Below, piece by piece: positions 28,832 to 37,878 of a stretch of DNA of 64,000 nucleotides. The stretch is from Acinetobacter sp. SFB (GTDB taxonomy: Bacteria > Pseudomonadota > Gammaproteobacteria > Pseudomonadales > Moraxellaceae). The notes under the pieces were generated by a model. The model was not told where the DNA came from, made no database searches, and worked only from the letters and a program-made list of their open reading frames with translations. Position numbers and translations under genes: made by a program. Position 1 is the first letter of the stretch. Every line of letters starts with the position of its first letter. Location: the NCBI RefSeq assembly GCF_001647545.1, contig NZ_LSZH01000014.1:160827-224826 (forward strand), read 5' to 3'.

Positions 28832-29842
28832 ATGAATATGGAACAAGAAATTATTAAGGCTGCTACTGGGATTGCAACAACAGCAGTAAATAAGGGTGTG
28901 GGAAAACTTACAGATTTATTCTTTTCTAAAAAAATTCTTCAGCAAAAGCGGCTTGAAACTCTTTCTACGACCCAAGATCAAAAAGACGCTGAGCTTATTC
29001 AACAAGGTCTAGCAGAGTTTAGAGATGAAAGATTTATTTTAATCGAAGAACAAATTGGAAATCCTACCTCTCCTTTAGGGTTAATTCTTGCTCAGAATAA
29101 TCAAAACCAATCTGAAAACTTAGGTGAATGCTTAAGTAAAGCTTATGAACATTTATCTGAAAAAGCTGATGAAGAAATCAGTGATGAGCAAATTTCAGAG
29201 ACATTTTTTAATAAATGGATGAATTATGGTAAAGAGGTTTCTGAAGATGAATTACAAGATTTATGGGGAAATATTTTAAGCGAAGAAATTTCTCAACCTA
29301 ATTCTATAAATTATTTAGTACTTAATACTTTTTCTATGATGAATAAAAATCATCTACTAAATTTCACTAATCTTTCAAAATACATTATTCATGAAAAATT
29401 ATTTGTTGTTGATGGACAAACTCTTAAGTCATCAATCAATTTTCCTGATATCACAGAAAATGATTTAGAGGAGTTAGTTGATTTTGGGCTAATTGAAAGT
29501 TTACATAATATGAATGGTATGAGCGCGCCATCTAATCCAATAATTATAAATGGCAGAAATTGTCAATGGTATAGACGTAGCGTTAATCAACCTTTTTTAA
29601 TTTGTTTTAAATCTTCTAAGGAGTTTAATTTACAGTTATTTAAATTAACTAGTGTTGGCTACAAACTTTTGAAAATTGCAGAAAAAAATATGTCTATAGA
29701 GACAATTTATAGTGATTTTTTTAAATATTTACTTAGCCTAGAACAGTTTAAGTCTATTGAAAATATTGAATTATATAAAATTCAGTCAAATAGTTTAGAA
29801 CTTCAATTAAGTATTAATAGAGATGAAAAAACCTCCCCATAG
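28832..29842 (+). CDS. DUF2806-type protein, probably acquired
   Basis: A 336-residue protein with a hydrophobic/alanine-rich N-terminus (IIKAATGIATTAVNKGVGK), a charged helical region, and the segment ELQDLWGNILSEEISQPNSI, which resembles the core of DUF2806 (TIGR03899-like) proteins. The function is unknown. The gene is markedly more AT-rich than its neighbours and has no clear Shine-Dalgarno sequence. Its stop codon TAG lies in the loop of the following terminator hairpin. Near-identical terminators on both sides suggest it was inserted between the gene at 28459 and tex. The family assignment is by eye. Confidence 0.7.
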   Translation: MNMEQEIIKAATGIATTAVNKGVGKLTDLFFSKKILQQKRLETLSTTQDQKDAELIQQGLAEFRDERFILIEEQIGNPTSPLGLILAQNNQNQSENLGECLSKAYEHLSEKADEEISDEQISETFFNKWMNYGKEVSEDELQDLWGNILSEEISQPNSINYLVLNTFSMMNKNHLLNFTNLSKYIIHEKLFVVDGQTLKSSINFPDITENDLEELVDFGLIESLHNMNGMSAPSNPIIINGRNCQWYRRSVNQPFLICFKSSKEFNLQLFKLTSVGYKLLKIAEKNMSIETIYSDFFKYLLSLEQFKSIENIELYKIQSNSLELQLSINRDEKTSP

Positions 29843-29854
29843 GGAGGTTTTTTT
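29826..29854. terminator. Terminator overlapping the DUF2806-type stop codon
   Basis: Stem ACCTCCC/GGGAGGT with A/T extensions; the loop contains the TAG stop at 29840-29842. Flanking A- and T-runs allow it to serve tex on the minus strand as well. Confidence 0.88.
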
Positions 29855-29866
29855 AGCAATCAAAGA

Positions 29867-32233
29867 TTATTTTGAACCTTTAATTCCTGCTTGTAATAAC
29901 AATGCACCCAAACCACCAATTTTTTGCTCTTGTGGTTTAGCAGCTTGAGGTTTTTTATGACCTTGTGGACGGTCTCCTTGAGGACGCGCAGTTTGCGGAC
30001 GCTTCGCTTGCGGCTTACGTTCACCACGTTGCTCAGTCGGAGCATTTTGCTCGCGGCGTGGCTGACGTGGTGCTTTCGCTGGTGCTTCAGACCCTTCAGG
30101 ACGCATAGACAAGTTGACACGATTACGTTCAGCATCTACTTGCAATACACGCACTTGAACAATTTGCCCCGGTTTCACCACTTTATGCGGATCTGCTACA
30201 AATTCATTGGCAAGTTCAGAAATATGTACCAAACCGTCTTGGTGTACGCCCACATCAACAAATGCACCGAAGTTGGTTACATTGGTAATCACGCCTTCAA
30301 GTTGCATGCCTTCAGTCAATTGCGATACTTCGGTAATGTCTTCACGGAACTTCGCAGTACGAAATTCTGGACGTGGGTCACGACCCGGTTTTTCAAGTTC
30401 GCTCAGTACGTCTTGAATCGTTGGCAGACCAAATTTGTCATCTGCAAATTCTTCAGCATTTACCTGACGAATGATTTCAGAATTACCGATGATGTCTTTT
30501 ACCGTGGTTGCTTTTGCTTCAACGATTTTGCTGACCAAAGCATAGCTTTCAGGGTGAACGGCTGATGCATCCAATGGTTCAGAACCATCTTGAATACGCA
30601 AGAAACCTGCTGCCTGTTCAAAAGTACGCTCACCTAAACGTGGTACATTTTTCAAGGCTTGACGGTTGTCAAAACGACCATTTTCTTTACGGTATTCAAA
30701 AATCTGTTGTGCAATCGATTTATTCAAACCTGCGATATACGACAGGACTGCAGGAGATGCAGTATTGACATCTACACCGACCGAGTTCACACAGTCTTCA
30801 ACCACAGCTTCAAGCGTTTTCGCCAGTCCTGTTTGGTTTACGTCATGTTGATATTGACCTACACCAATCGATTTAGGGTCAATCTTCACCAGTTCAGCCA
30901 ATGGATCTTGTAAACGACGTGCAATTGATACTGCACCACGAATTGAAACGTCGAGCTCTGGCAATTCTTGTGAGGCCAATTCAGACGCAGAATAAACCGA
31001 TGCACCTGCTTCAGATACTGAAACACGCGTAAGGTTCAAGTCTGGGTTTGCCGCCATCATTTCTGCAATAACCGCTTCTGTTTCACGGCTAGCAGTGCCG
31101 TTACCAATCGCGATTAAATCGACATTGAATTCACGGCACAGACGTGCAAGTTCGGCAATTGAACCTTCTTTGTCTTCTTTTGGCGCAAATGGGTAAATTG
31201 TACTGTGTGCAACAACATCCCCAGAAGCATTAACCACCGCCAATTTCACGCCGGTACGGATGCCAGGATCAACACCTAAAGTGGTACGCGCGCCTGCAGG
31301 TGCAGAAAGCAATAAATGGCGTAAGTTTTCTGCAAATACGTCCATTGCCTCGCTTTCAGCGGCAAGACGTTTTTCAGTCAACAATGAATGTTCAATTTGC
31401 GGACGAACCTTACCTAACCAGAACAGCTTAGCAGTCTGTTTTAAGTAATCTGCACGCGCCTGTGGTTGAACCGAATCAAGATTGTATTCAGTTTCAATAC
31501 GCGCCAAAAGTGCATCATCTTCACCATCAACCTTTAAGCCCAATACGTTTTCCTGACGGCCGCGTAACATGGCAAGCAAGCGGTGTGAAGGGACTTTATT
31601 GAAGTTTTCAGAGAAATCGAAGTAATCGCGGAATTTCTTGCCGACTTCTTTTTTATCTTCACTTGCCACTGCGCTTTTTAAAACCGCGGTTTTAGCAAAG
31701 CTCGCTTTTAATTCTGTAGTCAACGCAATATTTTGCGCCCAGTCATCAATCAGAATGTGCTGGATCGCATCCAGCTGACTTTCTACATCTGGATAATCGT
31801 CATGGCTAAAGCCAGCTAAAGCTTCAGTTGGATCAACTTGCTCTGTAAAGATTTTTTCCGCGATTGGACCCAAACCTGCTTCTTTGGCTTTAAAGGATTT
31901 GCTGGTACGTTTTGGACGGTACGGCGCGTAAAGTTCTTCTAAAGCATTCTTGGTTTCAGCAGCGTTTATGCGATTCAGTAAATCATCTGACAATTTATTT
32001 TGTTCTTTCAGAGATTCAAGCACTTTTTCACGGCGCTCAAATAAATCGCGCAGATACGATAAACGCGTGTCGAGTTGGCGTAACTGCGTATCGTCTAAGC
32101 CCTGAGTTACTTCTTTACGGTAACGTGCAATAAAAGGAACGCTTGCACCTTCATCAATCAGCTTGATGGCAGCTTCTACTTGATTTGGACGTACGGCAAT
32201 TTCTTTTGCTAACTGCTGAACTAAGTCAGTCAT
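29867..32233 (-). CDS. tex: Transcription accessory protein Tex
   Basis: Conserved RNA-binding protein linked to transcription and RNA turnover. The domains are an N-terminal helix-turn-helix region (VRPNQVEAAIKLIDEGASVPFIARYRKEVT), a YqgF-like RNase H fold (LGVDPGIRTGVKLAVV), helix-hairpin-helix motifs (VDVNTASPAVLSYIAGL), an S1 domain near the C-terminus (LEGVITNVTNFGAFVDVGVHQDG), and a basic Gln/Arg/Pro tail. ATG 32231-32233 (MTDLVQQLAKEI) is preferred over a GTG 15 bp upstream because GGGATC lies at ribosome-binding distance. It is convergent with the DUF2806-type gene. Confidence 0.95.
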   Translation of the reverse strand: MTDLVQQLAKEIAVRPNQVEAAIKLIDEGASVPFIARYRKEVTQGLDDTQLRQLDTRLSYLRDLFERREKVLESLKEQNKLSDDLLNRINAAETKNALEELYAPYRPKRTSKSFKAKEAGLGPIAEKIFTEQVDPTEALAGFSHDDYPDVESQLDAIQHILIDDWAQNIALTTELKASFAKTAVLKSAVASEDKKEVGKKFRDYFDFSENFNKVPSHRLLAMLRGRQENVLGLKVDGEDDALLARIETEYNLDSVQPQARADYLKQTAKLFWLGKVRPQIEHSLLTEKRLAAESEAMDVFAENLRHLLLSAPAGARTTLGVDPGIRTGVKLAVVNASGDVVAHSTIYPFAPKEDKEGSIAELARLCREFNVDLIAIGNGTASRETEAVIAEMMAANPDLNLTRVSVSEAGASVYSASELASQELPELDVSIRGAVSIARRLQDPLAELVKIDPKSIGVGQYQHDVNQTGLAKTLEAVVEDCVNSVGVDVNTASPAVLSYIAGLNKSIAQQIFEYRKENGRFDNRQALKNVPRLGERTFEQAAGFLRIQDGSEPLDASAVHPESYALVSKIVEAKATTVKDIIGNSEIIRQVNAEEFADDKFGLPTIQDVLSELEKPGRDPRPEFRTAKFREDITEVSQLTEGMQLEGVITNVTNFGAFVDVGVHQDGLVHISELANEFVADPHKVVKPGQIVQVRVLQVDAERNRVNLSMRPEGSEAPAKAPRQPRREQNAPTEQRGERKPQAKRPQTARPQGDRPQGHKKPQAAKPQEQKIGGLGALLLQAGIKGSK

Positions 32234-32417
32234 CGTGTTTGATCCCACAAGGATAAGTACTAAATGGCATGATTATAAAGACCAAGACCATAAAATCCAC
32301 AATTGTTTTTATTAAATTTATAAGTGGTCAATATTGCCAATCGATGTGACTTTTATAATTGCCTACAAAATTAAGTGATAAGTCGTTTTTTAATCTGCAT
32401 CTTGAGCGTAATTCACT

Positions 32418-32558
32418 ATGATTTTGATGTATACATTTGGTATCTATGTCTTGATTTTACCTGCTATATTTGTTGCTTTAGAGCATAGTAAACAGATACA
32501 AATGAATCGTATACTCAAGGCTATCCGAACTTTTGTTTACGATGACAATAAAGAATAA
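32418..32558 (+). CDS. Small membrane ORF (46 aa) directly upstream of ompR, putative
   Basis: A 46-codon frame from ATG 32418 to TAA 32556-32558 ends 11 bp before the ompR start; the ompR ribosome-binding site AAAGGAG begins at its stop. The product has one hydrophobic helix (TFGIYVLILPAIFVALEH) followed by a basic segment (KQIQMNRILKAIRTF), the layout of a bitopic small inner-membrane protein. No strong Shine-Dalgarno sequence precedes it. If real, it would be co-transcribed with ompR. Confidence 0.42.
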   Translation: MILMYTFGIYVLILPAIFVALEHSKQIQMNRILKAIRTFVYDDNKE

Positions 32559-32569
32559 AGGAGCATATC

Positions 32570-33334
32570 ATGAGTTTAGTTGTACCTGCTGAAAAAACAG
32601 ATCCAGTACAAAACGAAACTGATCGCGTCGAACGCATTCTGGTTGTAGATGATGATGTGCGTTTACGTACGTTATTACAGCGCTTTCTAGAAGATAAAGG
32701 CTTCGTGGTCAAAACAGCACACGATGCAACACAAATGGATCGTTTATTACAGCGCGAACTTTTCTCCCTGATCGTGCTCGATTTTATGTTACCTGTAGAA
32801 GATGGCCTCAGTATTTGCCGTCGTTTGCGTCAATCCAATATTGATACACCAATTATCATGCTGACTGCACGCGGCAGCGACTCTGACCGTATTGCAGGAC
32901 TTGAAGCCGGTGCAGATGACTACTTGCCAAAACCCTTTAATCCAAATGAGCTGTTAGCACGTATTCGTGCAGTATTGCGTCGCCAAGTACGCGAAGTGCC
33001 GGGTGCACCTAGCCAGCACATGGAAGTGGTCAGCTTTGGTCCATGGTCACTGGATTTATCAACCCGTACCCTGACCCGTGAAGGTCAAGTGGTAACGCTG
33101 ACTACAGGTGAGTTTGCCGTACTTAAAGCATTGGTACAACATCCACGTGAACCGTTGACGCGTGACAAATTAATGAATCTGGCTCGTGGTCGTGAATGGG
33201 GTGCGATGGAACGCTCTATTGACGTCCAGGTGTCTCGTTTACGTCGTCTGGTTGAAGAAAACCCTGCCCGTGCACGTTATATTCAAACCGTTTGGGGCGT
33301 AGGTTATGTCTTTGTTCCAGATGGCGCGGAATAA
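32570..33334 (+). CDS. ompR: Two-component response regulator OmpR
   Basis: Transcription factor of the EnvZ/OmpR envelope-stress and osmolarity system. The receiver domain has the acidic cluster Asp27-29, the phospho-acceptor Asp71 in LIVLDFMLP, and Lys121 in LPKPF. A winged-helix DNA-binding domain follows (LTTGEFAVLKALVQHPREPLTRDKL, then WGVGYVFVPDG). The 254-residue length matches Acinetobacter OmpR. The ribosome-binding site AAAGGAG is 8 bp upstream. The partner kinase gene lies 289 bp downstream. Confidence 0.96.
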   Translation: MSLVVPAEKTDPVQNETDRVERILVVDDDVRLRTLLQRFLEDKGFVVKTAHDATQMDRLLQRELFSLIVLDFMLPVEDGLSICRRLRQSNIDTPIIMLTARGSDSDRIAGLEAGADDYLPKPFNPNELLARIRAVLRRQVREVPGAPSQHMEVVSFGPWSLDLSTRTLTREGQVVTLTTGEFAVLKALVQHPREPLTRDKLMNLARGREWGAMERSIDVQVSRLRRLVEENPARARYIQTVWGVGYVFVPDGAE

Positions 33335-33623
33335 TGACTACAATGTTTGAATACAAAGCCATTTGTTATTCAAACTGAGATTAGATACGCATGCATGCCA
33401 TTCACAACCTGCCCTTCATTCGATATTCGATATTCGATAAATATTGTTTCTGCGATGCTCTAAGTAAACAGATAACAGTGAACAGGTTTTGTGGATGGCA
33501 AAAGTTTTTGGTTACTTTTTTCGAAAAAGTAACATGTTGAGTTCCTTCCAATAAACGTACAAACAGGGAGACTCCGCTATTGGCCTTAAACTGTTCGCCC
33601 CAAATTCACTATAGGAATCAGGT
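33335..33623. other. 289-bp spacer between ompR and envZ with repeats
   Basis: It contains three perfect tandem copies of ATTCGAT (33418-33438) and a 10-bp inverted repeat GTTACTTTTT/AAAAAGTAAC (33512-33534). The latter is followed by no T-run, so a terminator role is doubtful. No gene is seen. In enterobacteria ompR and envZ overlap, so a long spacer with repeats suggests an inserted intergenic repetitive element. Confidence 0.55.
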
Positions 33624-35084
33624 GTGAAACTCGAACCCATCGACCCACAGAAATTTACTGATTTTGAGACTTATTCGGAAAAGAAGCGAACCCGCTCGGA
33701 ACGTTTCTTTGACAAAATTAAGCCGCGTTCTGCTGCAATGCGTACCACGGTGCTCGTATTATTCATTGTATTCTTCAGTTTATTTATGTCGTTATGGTTC
33801 TTTTGGCGTACGCTTTATTTACCCGAGATTCAGCAGCATGCACGTTATTTGGGGGTTGAACTAGAAATTATTAATAATCCAGATTTACGTATTTTTCATA
33901 ATAATGCCGAAGTGGATGTCGATACCTGGTTAAAAAATCGCGTCGGAATTGAATATATTACCGATCCAAAAGAATATCCGAGTGTGCGTGACAAAGTCAT
34001 TGCCGAGTTTTTTACCAACCAAATTGAGAAAAAGCTGGCCAAAGAACTGAGAGTTGAAAAAGTAACGGTCTATTTCCAGTTTAAACCGAGCCCGCGTATT
34101 TGGATTCAAACTCCGGAAATGAACGGGCACTGGGTGCGTGAACCCTTAAAAACTTATGCCAACTATAGCCCCGAACTGGTGTTTGGCTGGTTACTCGGCG
34201 TGCCACTGATTGCCGCCGCCATTATTTTGACCTTGGTTCGCCAATTAAATCGGCCCCTACGTCGTCTGCAAAATGCGGCAAATAACTATAGTAAAACCGG
34301 TTCTGCGCCTTATCTGGAAACCAACCATGGTCCTCAAGAAATTCGTGAAGTAAACCAAGCTTTTAATCAAATGATTTATACCTTGGATCAGACTGAGCGT
34401 GACCGCCGTATTATGTTGGCAGGAATTTCACATGACTTGCGTACACCCTTGACCCGAATTCGCTTAAGTGCAGAAATGATGCCGGATGAAGACTTTCTTA
34501 AAGAAGGTCTGATTTATGATGTCGAAGATATGGATGCAATTCTTGAGCAGTTCATTTCATACATGCGAGATGGCTCAGATGAAGAATTACAAGACACAGA
34601 CATTAATATGCTGTTGCAAGAATTAGTCATTCAGTTCAAACCCTTAGATATTCGTTTTACGGCCCAAGATATCCCCCCCATTCAGGCCCGTAGCCAGTCT
34701 TTAAAACGTATGATTGGCAATTTAATTAATAACTCGAAGCGCTATGGGGCTGAACCCATTGAATTATCAGCCAAAGTTGAAAATGAGCATATTTTTATTA
34801 GTGTTGCAGACAATGGCGATGGTATTCCTGAAGATCAGGTTGAAGACTTGATGCAACCTTTTGTACGAGGCAATGAAGCCCGTACCATCCAAGGAAGTGG
34901 TTTGGGTTTAGCTATTGTAAAACGTATTGTCGATATGCATCAGGGGCAACTTACCATTCACAATCGCCCTCAAGGAGGGTTGGAAGCGCTTATTTGTTTA
35001 CCTATTCTTCACAATAAAATAGAAGACGAGGTTACCCCAACCACTTTGGGGAAAATTAAACAAACATTGACTGAACACTTTTAA
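33624..35084 (+). CDS. envZ: Sensor histidine kinase EnvZ
   Basis: Inner-membrane kinase/phosphatase for OmpR. There are two transmembrane helices (about residues 37-60 and 184-204) around a periplasmic domain. A HAMP domain contains RQLNRPLRRLQNAA, and the H-box GISHDLRTPLTRIRL carries His270. The ATPase domain has NLINNSKRYG, DNGDGIP, and GSGLGLAIVKRIV. The length is 486 residues. The start is GTG at 33624 with AGGAATCAGGT upstream. A terminator follows at 35106. Confidence 0.95.
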   Translation: MKLEPIDPQKFTDFETYSEKKRTRSERFFDKIKPRSAAMRTTVLVLFIVFFSLFMSLWFFWRTLYLPEIQQHARYLGVELEIINNPDLRIFHNNAEVDVDTWLKNRVGIEYITDPKEYPSVRDKVIAEFFTNQIEKKLAKELRVEKVTVYFQFKPSPRIWIQTPEMNGHWVREPLKTYANYSPELVFGWLLGVPLIAAAIILTLVRQLNRPLRRLQNAANNYSKTGSAPYLETNHGPQEIREVNQAFNQMIYTLDQTERDRRIMLAGISHDLRTPLTRIRLSAEMMPDEDFLKEGLIYDVEDMDAILEQFISYMRDGSDEELQDTDINMLLQELVIQFKPLDIRFTAQDIPPIQARSQSLKRMIGNLINNSKRYGAEPIELSAKVENEHIFISVADNGDGIPEDQVEDLMQPFVRGNEARTIQGSGLGLAIVKRIVDMHQGQLTIHNRPQGGLEALICLPILHNKIEDEVTPTTLGKIKQTLTEHF

Positions 35085-35105
35085 CAATTGAACAAATAAC
35101 CAACA

Positions 35106-35140
35106 AACAGATTTGCTTAACTATTAATCTGTTGTTTTTT
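35106..35140 (+). terminator. Terminator after envZ
   Basis: Stem AACAGATT/AATCTGTT with a 12-nt loop, then G and six T residues. Confidence 0.8.
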
Positions 35141-35289
35141 ATGTTTTTAAAATCAATACCCTAAAAACCATAAAAAATTGTTATACCCACATTTTTTCAA
35201 AAAATTAGACCTTAGCCTAACAGGCATGCACAATTCCTTTTTAGGGCGGTACAATCCGTCTAGTTTTGAACAAGAATTGAGCGTAAACC

Positions 35290-36807
35290 ATGTCTTTAGA
35301 TCGTATTCGTTTAGCATCACTTCATGACAAAGTCATGAGTGCCGAACAAGCTGCTACTTTTATCCAAGATGGTATGACTGTAGGTATGAGTGGATTTACT
35401 CGTGCAGGTGAAGCGAAAGCTGTTCCTTTGGCACTTGTAAAGCAAGCTCACAGTAATCCTTTGAAAATTACTTTAATTACTGGCGCGAGTCTTGGTAACG
35501 ACTTAGACAAACAATTAACTGAAGCGGGTGTGCTTGCTCGCCGTCTACCTTTCCAAGTGGATAATACTTTACGTAAAGCTATCAACAAAGGCGAAGTGAT
35601 GTTCATCGATCAGCATTTGTCTGAAACCGTTGAACAAATGCGTAACCTTCAGCTTAAAAAACCGGATATTGCAATTATTGAAGCAGTTGCGATTACTGAA
35701 GATGGCGGCATCATCCCGACCACATCTGTAGGTAACTCTGCAAGCTTTGCCATTTTTGCTGAAAAAGTCATTGTAGAAATCAACACCAATTTAAGCCCTG
35801 CTTTTGAAGGCTTACACGATATTTATATCCCGAGTTACCGTCCAACACGTCAGCCTATTCCATTGACTGAAGTGGATCAACGTATTGGCACCCATGCAAT
35901 TAACATTGATCCGTCTAAAATTGTCGGTATCGTGATCAACGGTGAATTCCATGACTCACCATCAACTGTCACTGAACCAGATGATGAGACTCAAGGTATT
36001 GCCAATCACTTGATCGCATTCTTCGAAAAAGAAGTTGCAGAAGAGCGTTTACCAAGAAGCTTAGGTCCATTACAAGCAGGTATTGGCTCTATTGCCAATG
36101 CTGTTTTGACCGGTCTGAAAGATTCAAACTTTGAAGATTTAGTGATGTATTCAGAAGTCCTTCAAGACTGTACCTTTGAATTAATCGATGCCGGTAAAAT
36201 GAAGTTTGCTTCAGGAAGTTCTATTACGCTTTCGGCTAAATACGGCGAAAAAGTATTTAATAACCTCGAAGCATACAAAGACAAACTGGTACTTCGTCCA
36301 CAAGAAATCTCAAACCACCCGGAAATTGTTCGTCGTTTAGGGATTATTGGCATCAATACTGCGCTCGAGTTTGATATTTACGGCAACGTAAACTCAACAC
36401 ACGTTTGCGGTACAAAAATGATGAACGGTATCGGTGGTTCAGGCGACTTCGCGCGTAATGCACACATTGCAATATTCGTTACCAAATCAATTGCAAAAGG
36501 CGGCGATATCTCATCTGTTGTTCCATTTGCCTCTCACATTGACCACACAGGTCATGACGTAGACGTATTGGTAACAGAACAAGGGCTTGCGGACTTACGT
36601 GGTCTTGCACCGCGTGAACGTGCTCGTGCAATCATTGATAACTGTGCTCACCCAATGTACCGTGATGCATTGAATGATTACTTTACTCGTGCATGCGAAC
36701 GTGGTGGCCAAACTCCTCACCTTCTTCATGAAGCACTGGCATGGCACTCTAATTTTGAAGAAACCGGTCATATGTTAGCAGCTCAAGTAGAAGCTAAAAT
36801 TGCTTAA
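35290..36807 (+). CDS. Acetyl-CoA hydrolase/transferase (succinyl-CoA:acetate CoA-transferase type)
   Basis: Cytoplasmic class I CoA-transferase that moves CoA between acetate and a dicarboxylic acyl-CoA. The 505-residue protein has the N-terminal AATFIQDGMTVGMSGFTRAGEAKAV and the central LPRSLGPLQAGIGSIANAV. The likely catalytic glutamate is in MYSEVLQD, and the oxyanion-side loop is NGIGGSGDFARNA. A C-terminal segment reads TEQGLADLRGLAPRERA. It resembles AarC/Cat1. No cofactor genes or operon partners are adjacent, and it has its own terminator. The preferred acyl donor cannot be told from sequence. Confidence 0.88.
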   Translation: MSLDRIRLASLHDKVMSAEQAATFIQDGMTVGMSGFTRAGEAKAVPLALVKQAHSNPLKITLITGASLGNDLDKQLTEAGVLARRLPFQVDNTLRKAINKGEVMFIDQHLSETVEQMRNLQLKKPDIAIIEAVAITEDGGIIPTTSVGNSASFAIFAEKVIVEINTNLSPAFEGLHDIYIPSYRPTRQPIPLTEVDQRIGTHAINIDPSKIVGIVINGEFHDSPSTVTEPDDETQGIANHLIAFFEKEVAEERLPRSLGPLQAGIGSIANAVLTGLKDSNFEDLVMYSEVLQDCTFELIDAGKMKFASGSSITLSAKYGEKVFNNLEAYKDKLVLRPQEISNHPEIVRRLGIIGINTALEFDIYGNVNSTHVCGTKMMNGIGGSGDFARNAHIAIFVTKSIAKGGDISSVVPFASHIDHTGHDVDVLVTEQGLADLRGLAPRERARAIIDNCAHPMYRDALNDYFTRACERGGQTPHLLHEALAWHSNFEETGHMLAAQVEAKIA

Positions 36808-36828
36808 TCACCAAGATTAAATGACATT

Positions 36829-36856
36829 AAAAAAGCGTACTACGGTACGCTTTTTT
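36829..36856 (+). terminator. Terminator after CoA-transferase gene
   Basis: Stem GCGTAC/GTACGC with a TACG loop, extended by A6/T6, between this gene and the convergent gene at 36950. It is likely bidirectional. Confidence 0.88.
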
Positions 36857-36949
36857 AATTTTAGCAAAATGATTCTAAGCAGATCATTTCTTTTACATAA
36901 AAAGATTAAATTCAATCCTGATCTGTTCAGGATGATGCTAATTCAAATG

Positions 36950-37699
36950 CTATAACTTCTGCTCCACCGCGTTGCGATTTTGCTTTTTAATTTGTTCAAT
37001 TTCTGCATTTAGCTGCAACACTTCCTGATACAAGGCATTAAATTGCTTTAACGGTTGATCTTCATAAAACATAAAGGTTTTATTCTTTTTCTGCCATTTA
37101 TTATTTTTCAGAATTTCAAACAATGCATCCGCTTTATTTAACACTTGTAGCTCTAATGCAAATAAAGCATGGGTTTTATCACTATCTCGACTTTCACGCA
37201 GGCTGTCCGTTAATTGATGTCGCAGATTGGCTTTGATGGATAAATGCTTGGCTCGCGTTAAAGAATCTTCTTCACGTTGTTGGGTTTGTTGTTGATACTG
37301 TGCGGTCAGAAGATGGGCCTGTTTCAACATCTGCTCGGTCTCTACAAACTTTTGTTTACGGTCTTGATCCAAGCGGTCGATATTTAAAAATTCATCCCAA
37401 TGAATTGCTTTAAGCGCGCGTAAATATTCATTCCTGGCTTCAGCATTTTGAATCATCTGGCTCAGCACAAAGTCAGCCATCACTTTATAGTCGCCCTGTA
37501 AACGATTATCTGACACGTTGACATTAATCGGTTTAGACCAGTCTTGCGCTTGTTCATAAATGAGTTCTGCTTTTTCATACAATACAGTCTGGTAGTCCTT
37601 AAGTTGACTCAGATCATTTTGTTGTACCGAATATTGATAAAACAGCCAACCAAATACGGTACATGTCACCAATCCTAAGATCAGAAAAATCCTTGGCAT
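36950..37699 (-). CDS. Membrane-anchored coiled-coil protein, function unknown
   Basis: A 249-residue protein with an N-terminal signal anchor (residues 4-22, IFLILGLVTCTVFGWLFY) and a long, charged, Gln/Glu/Lys-rich helical region with coiled-coil character (LTAQYQQQTQQREEDSLTRAKHL and QEVLQLNAEIEQIKKQ). It probably lies in the periplasm, attached to the inner membrane. The start is supported by GGGAG upstream. No family is recognised. Confidence 0.65.
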   Translation of the reverse strand: MPRIFLILGLVTCTVFGWLFYQYSVQQNDLSQLKDYQTVLYEKAELIYEQAQDWSKPINVNVSDNRLQGDYKVMADFVLSQMIQNAEARNEYLRALKAIHWDEFLNIDRLDQDRKQKFVETEQMLKQAHLLTAQYQQQTQQREEDSLTRAKHLSIKANLRHQLTDSLRESRDSDKTHALFALELQVLNKADALFEILKNNKWQKKNKTFMFYEDQPLKQFNALYQEVLQLNAEIEQIKKQNRNAVEQKL

Positions 37700-37878
37700 G
37701 CGAAACTCCCTATACTGACTTTTTCATAGCATAACCCGATTCAAAACCCTTCTGCTTATTTATTCCGCTCAAACAGATCGCGTTTTTCTAGCCAGATTCG
37801 GTTTTAATTTAATTTTCATGCTTTAAATTTTGCTCTGCACCCCCATCAATATAGGCAATAAAAGATTAGAGATTTCTC

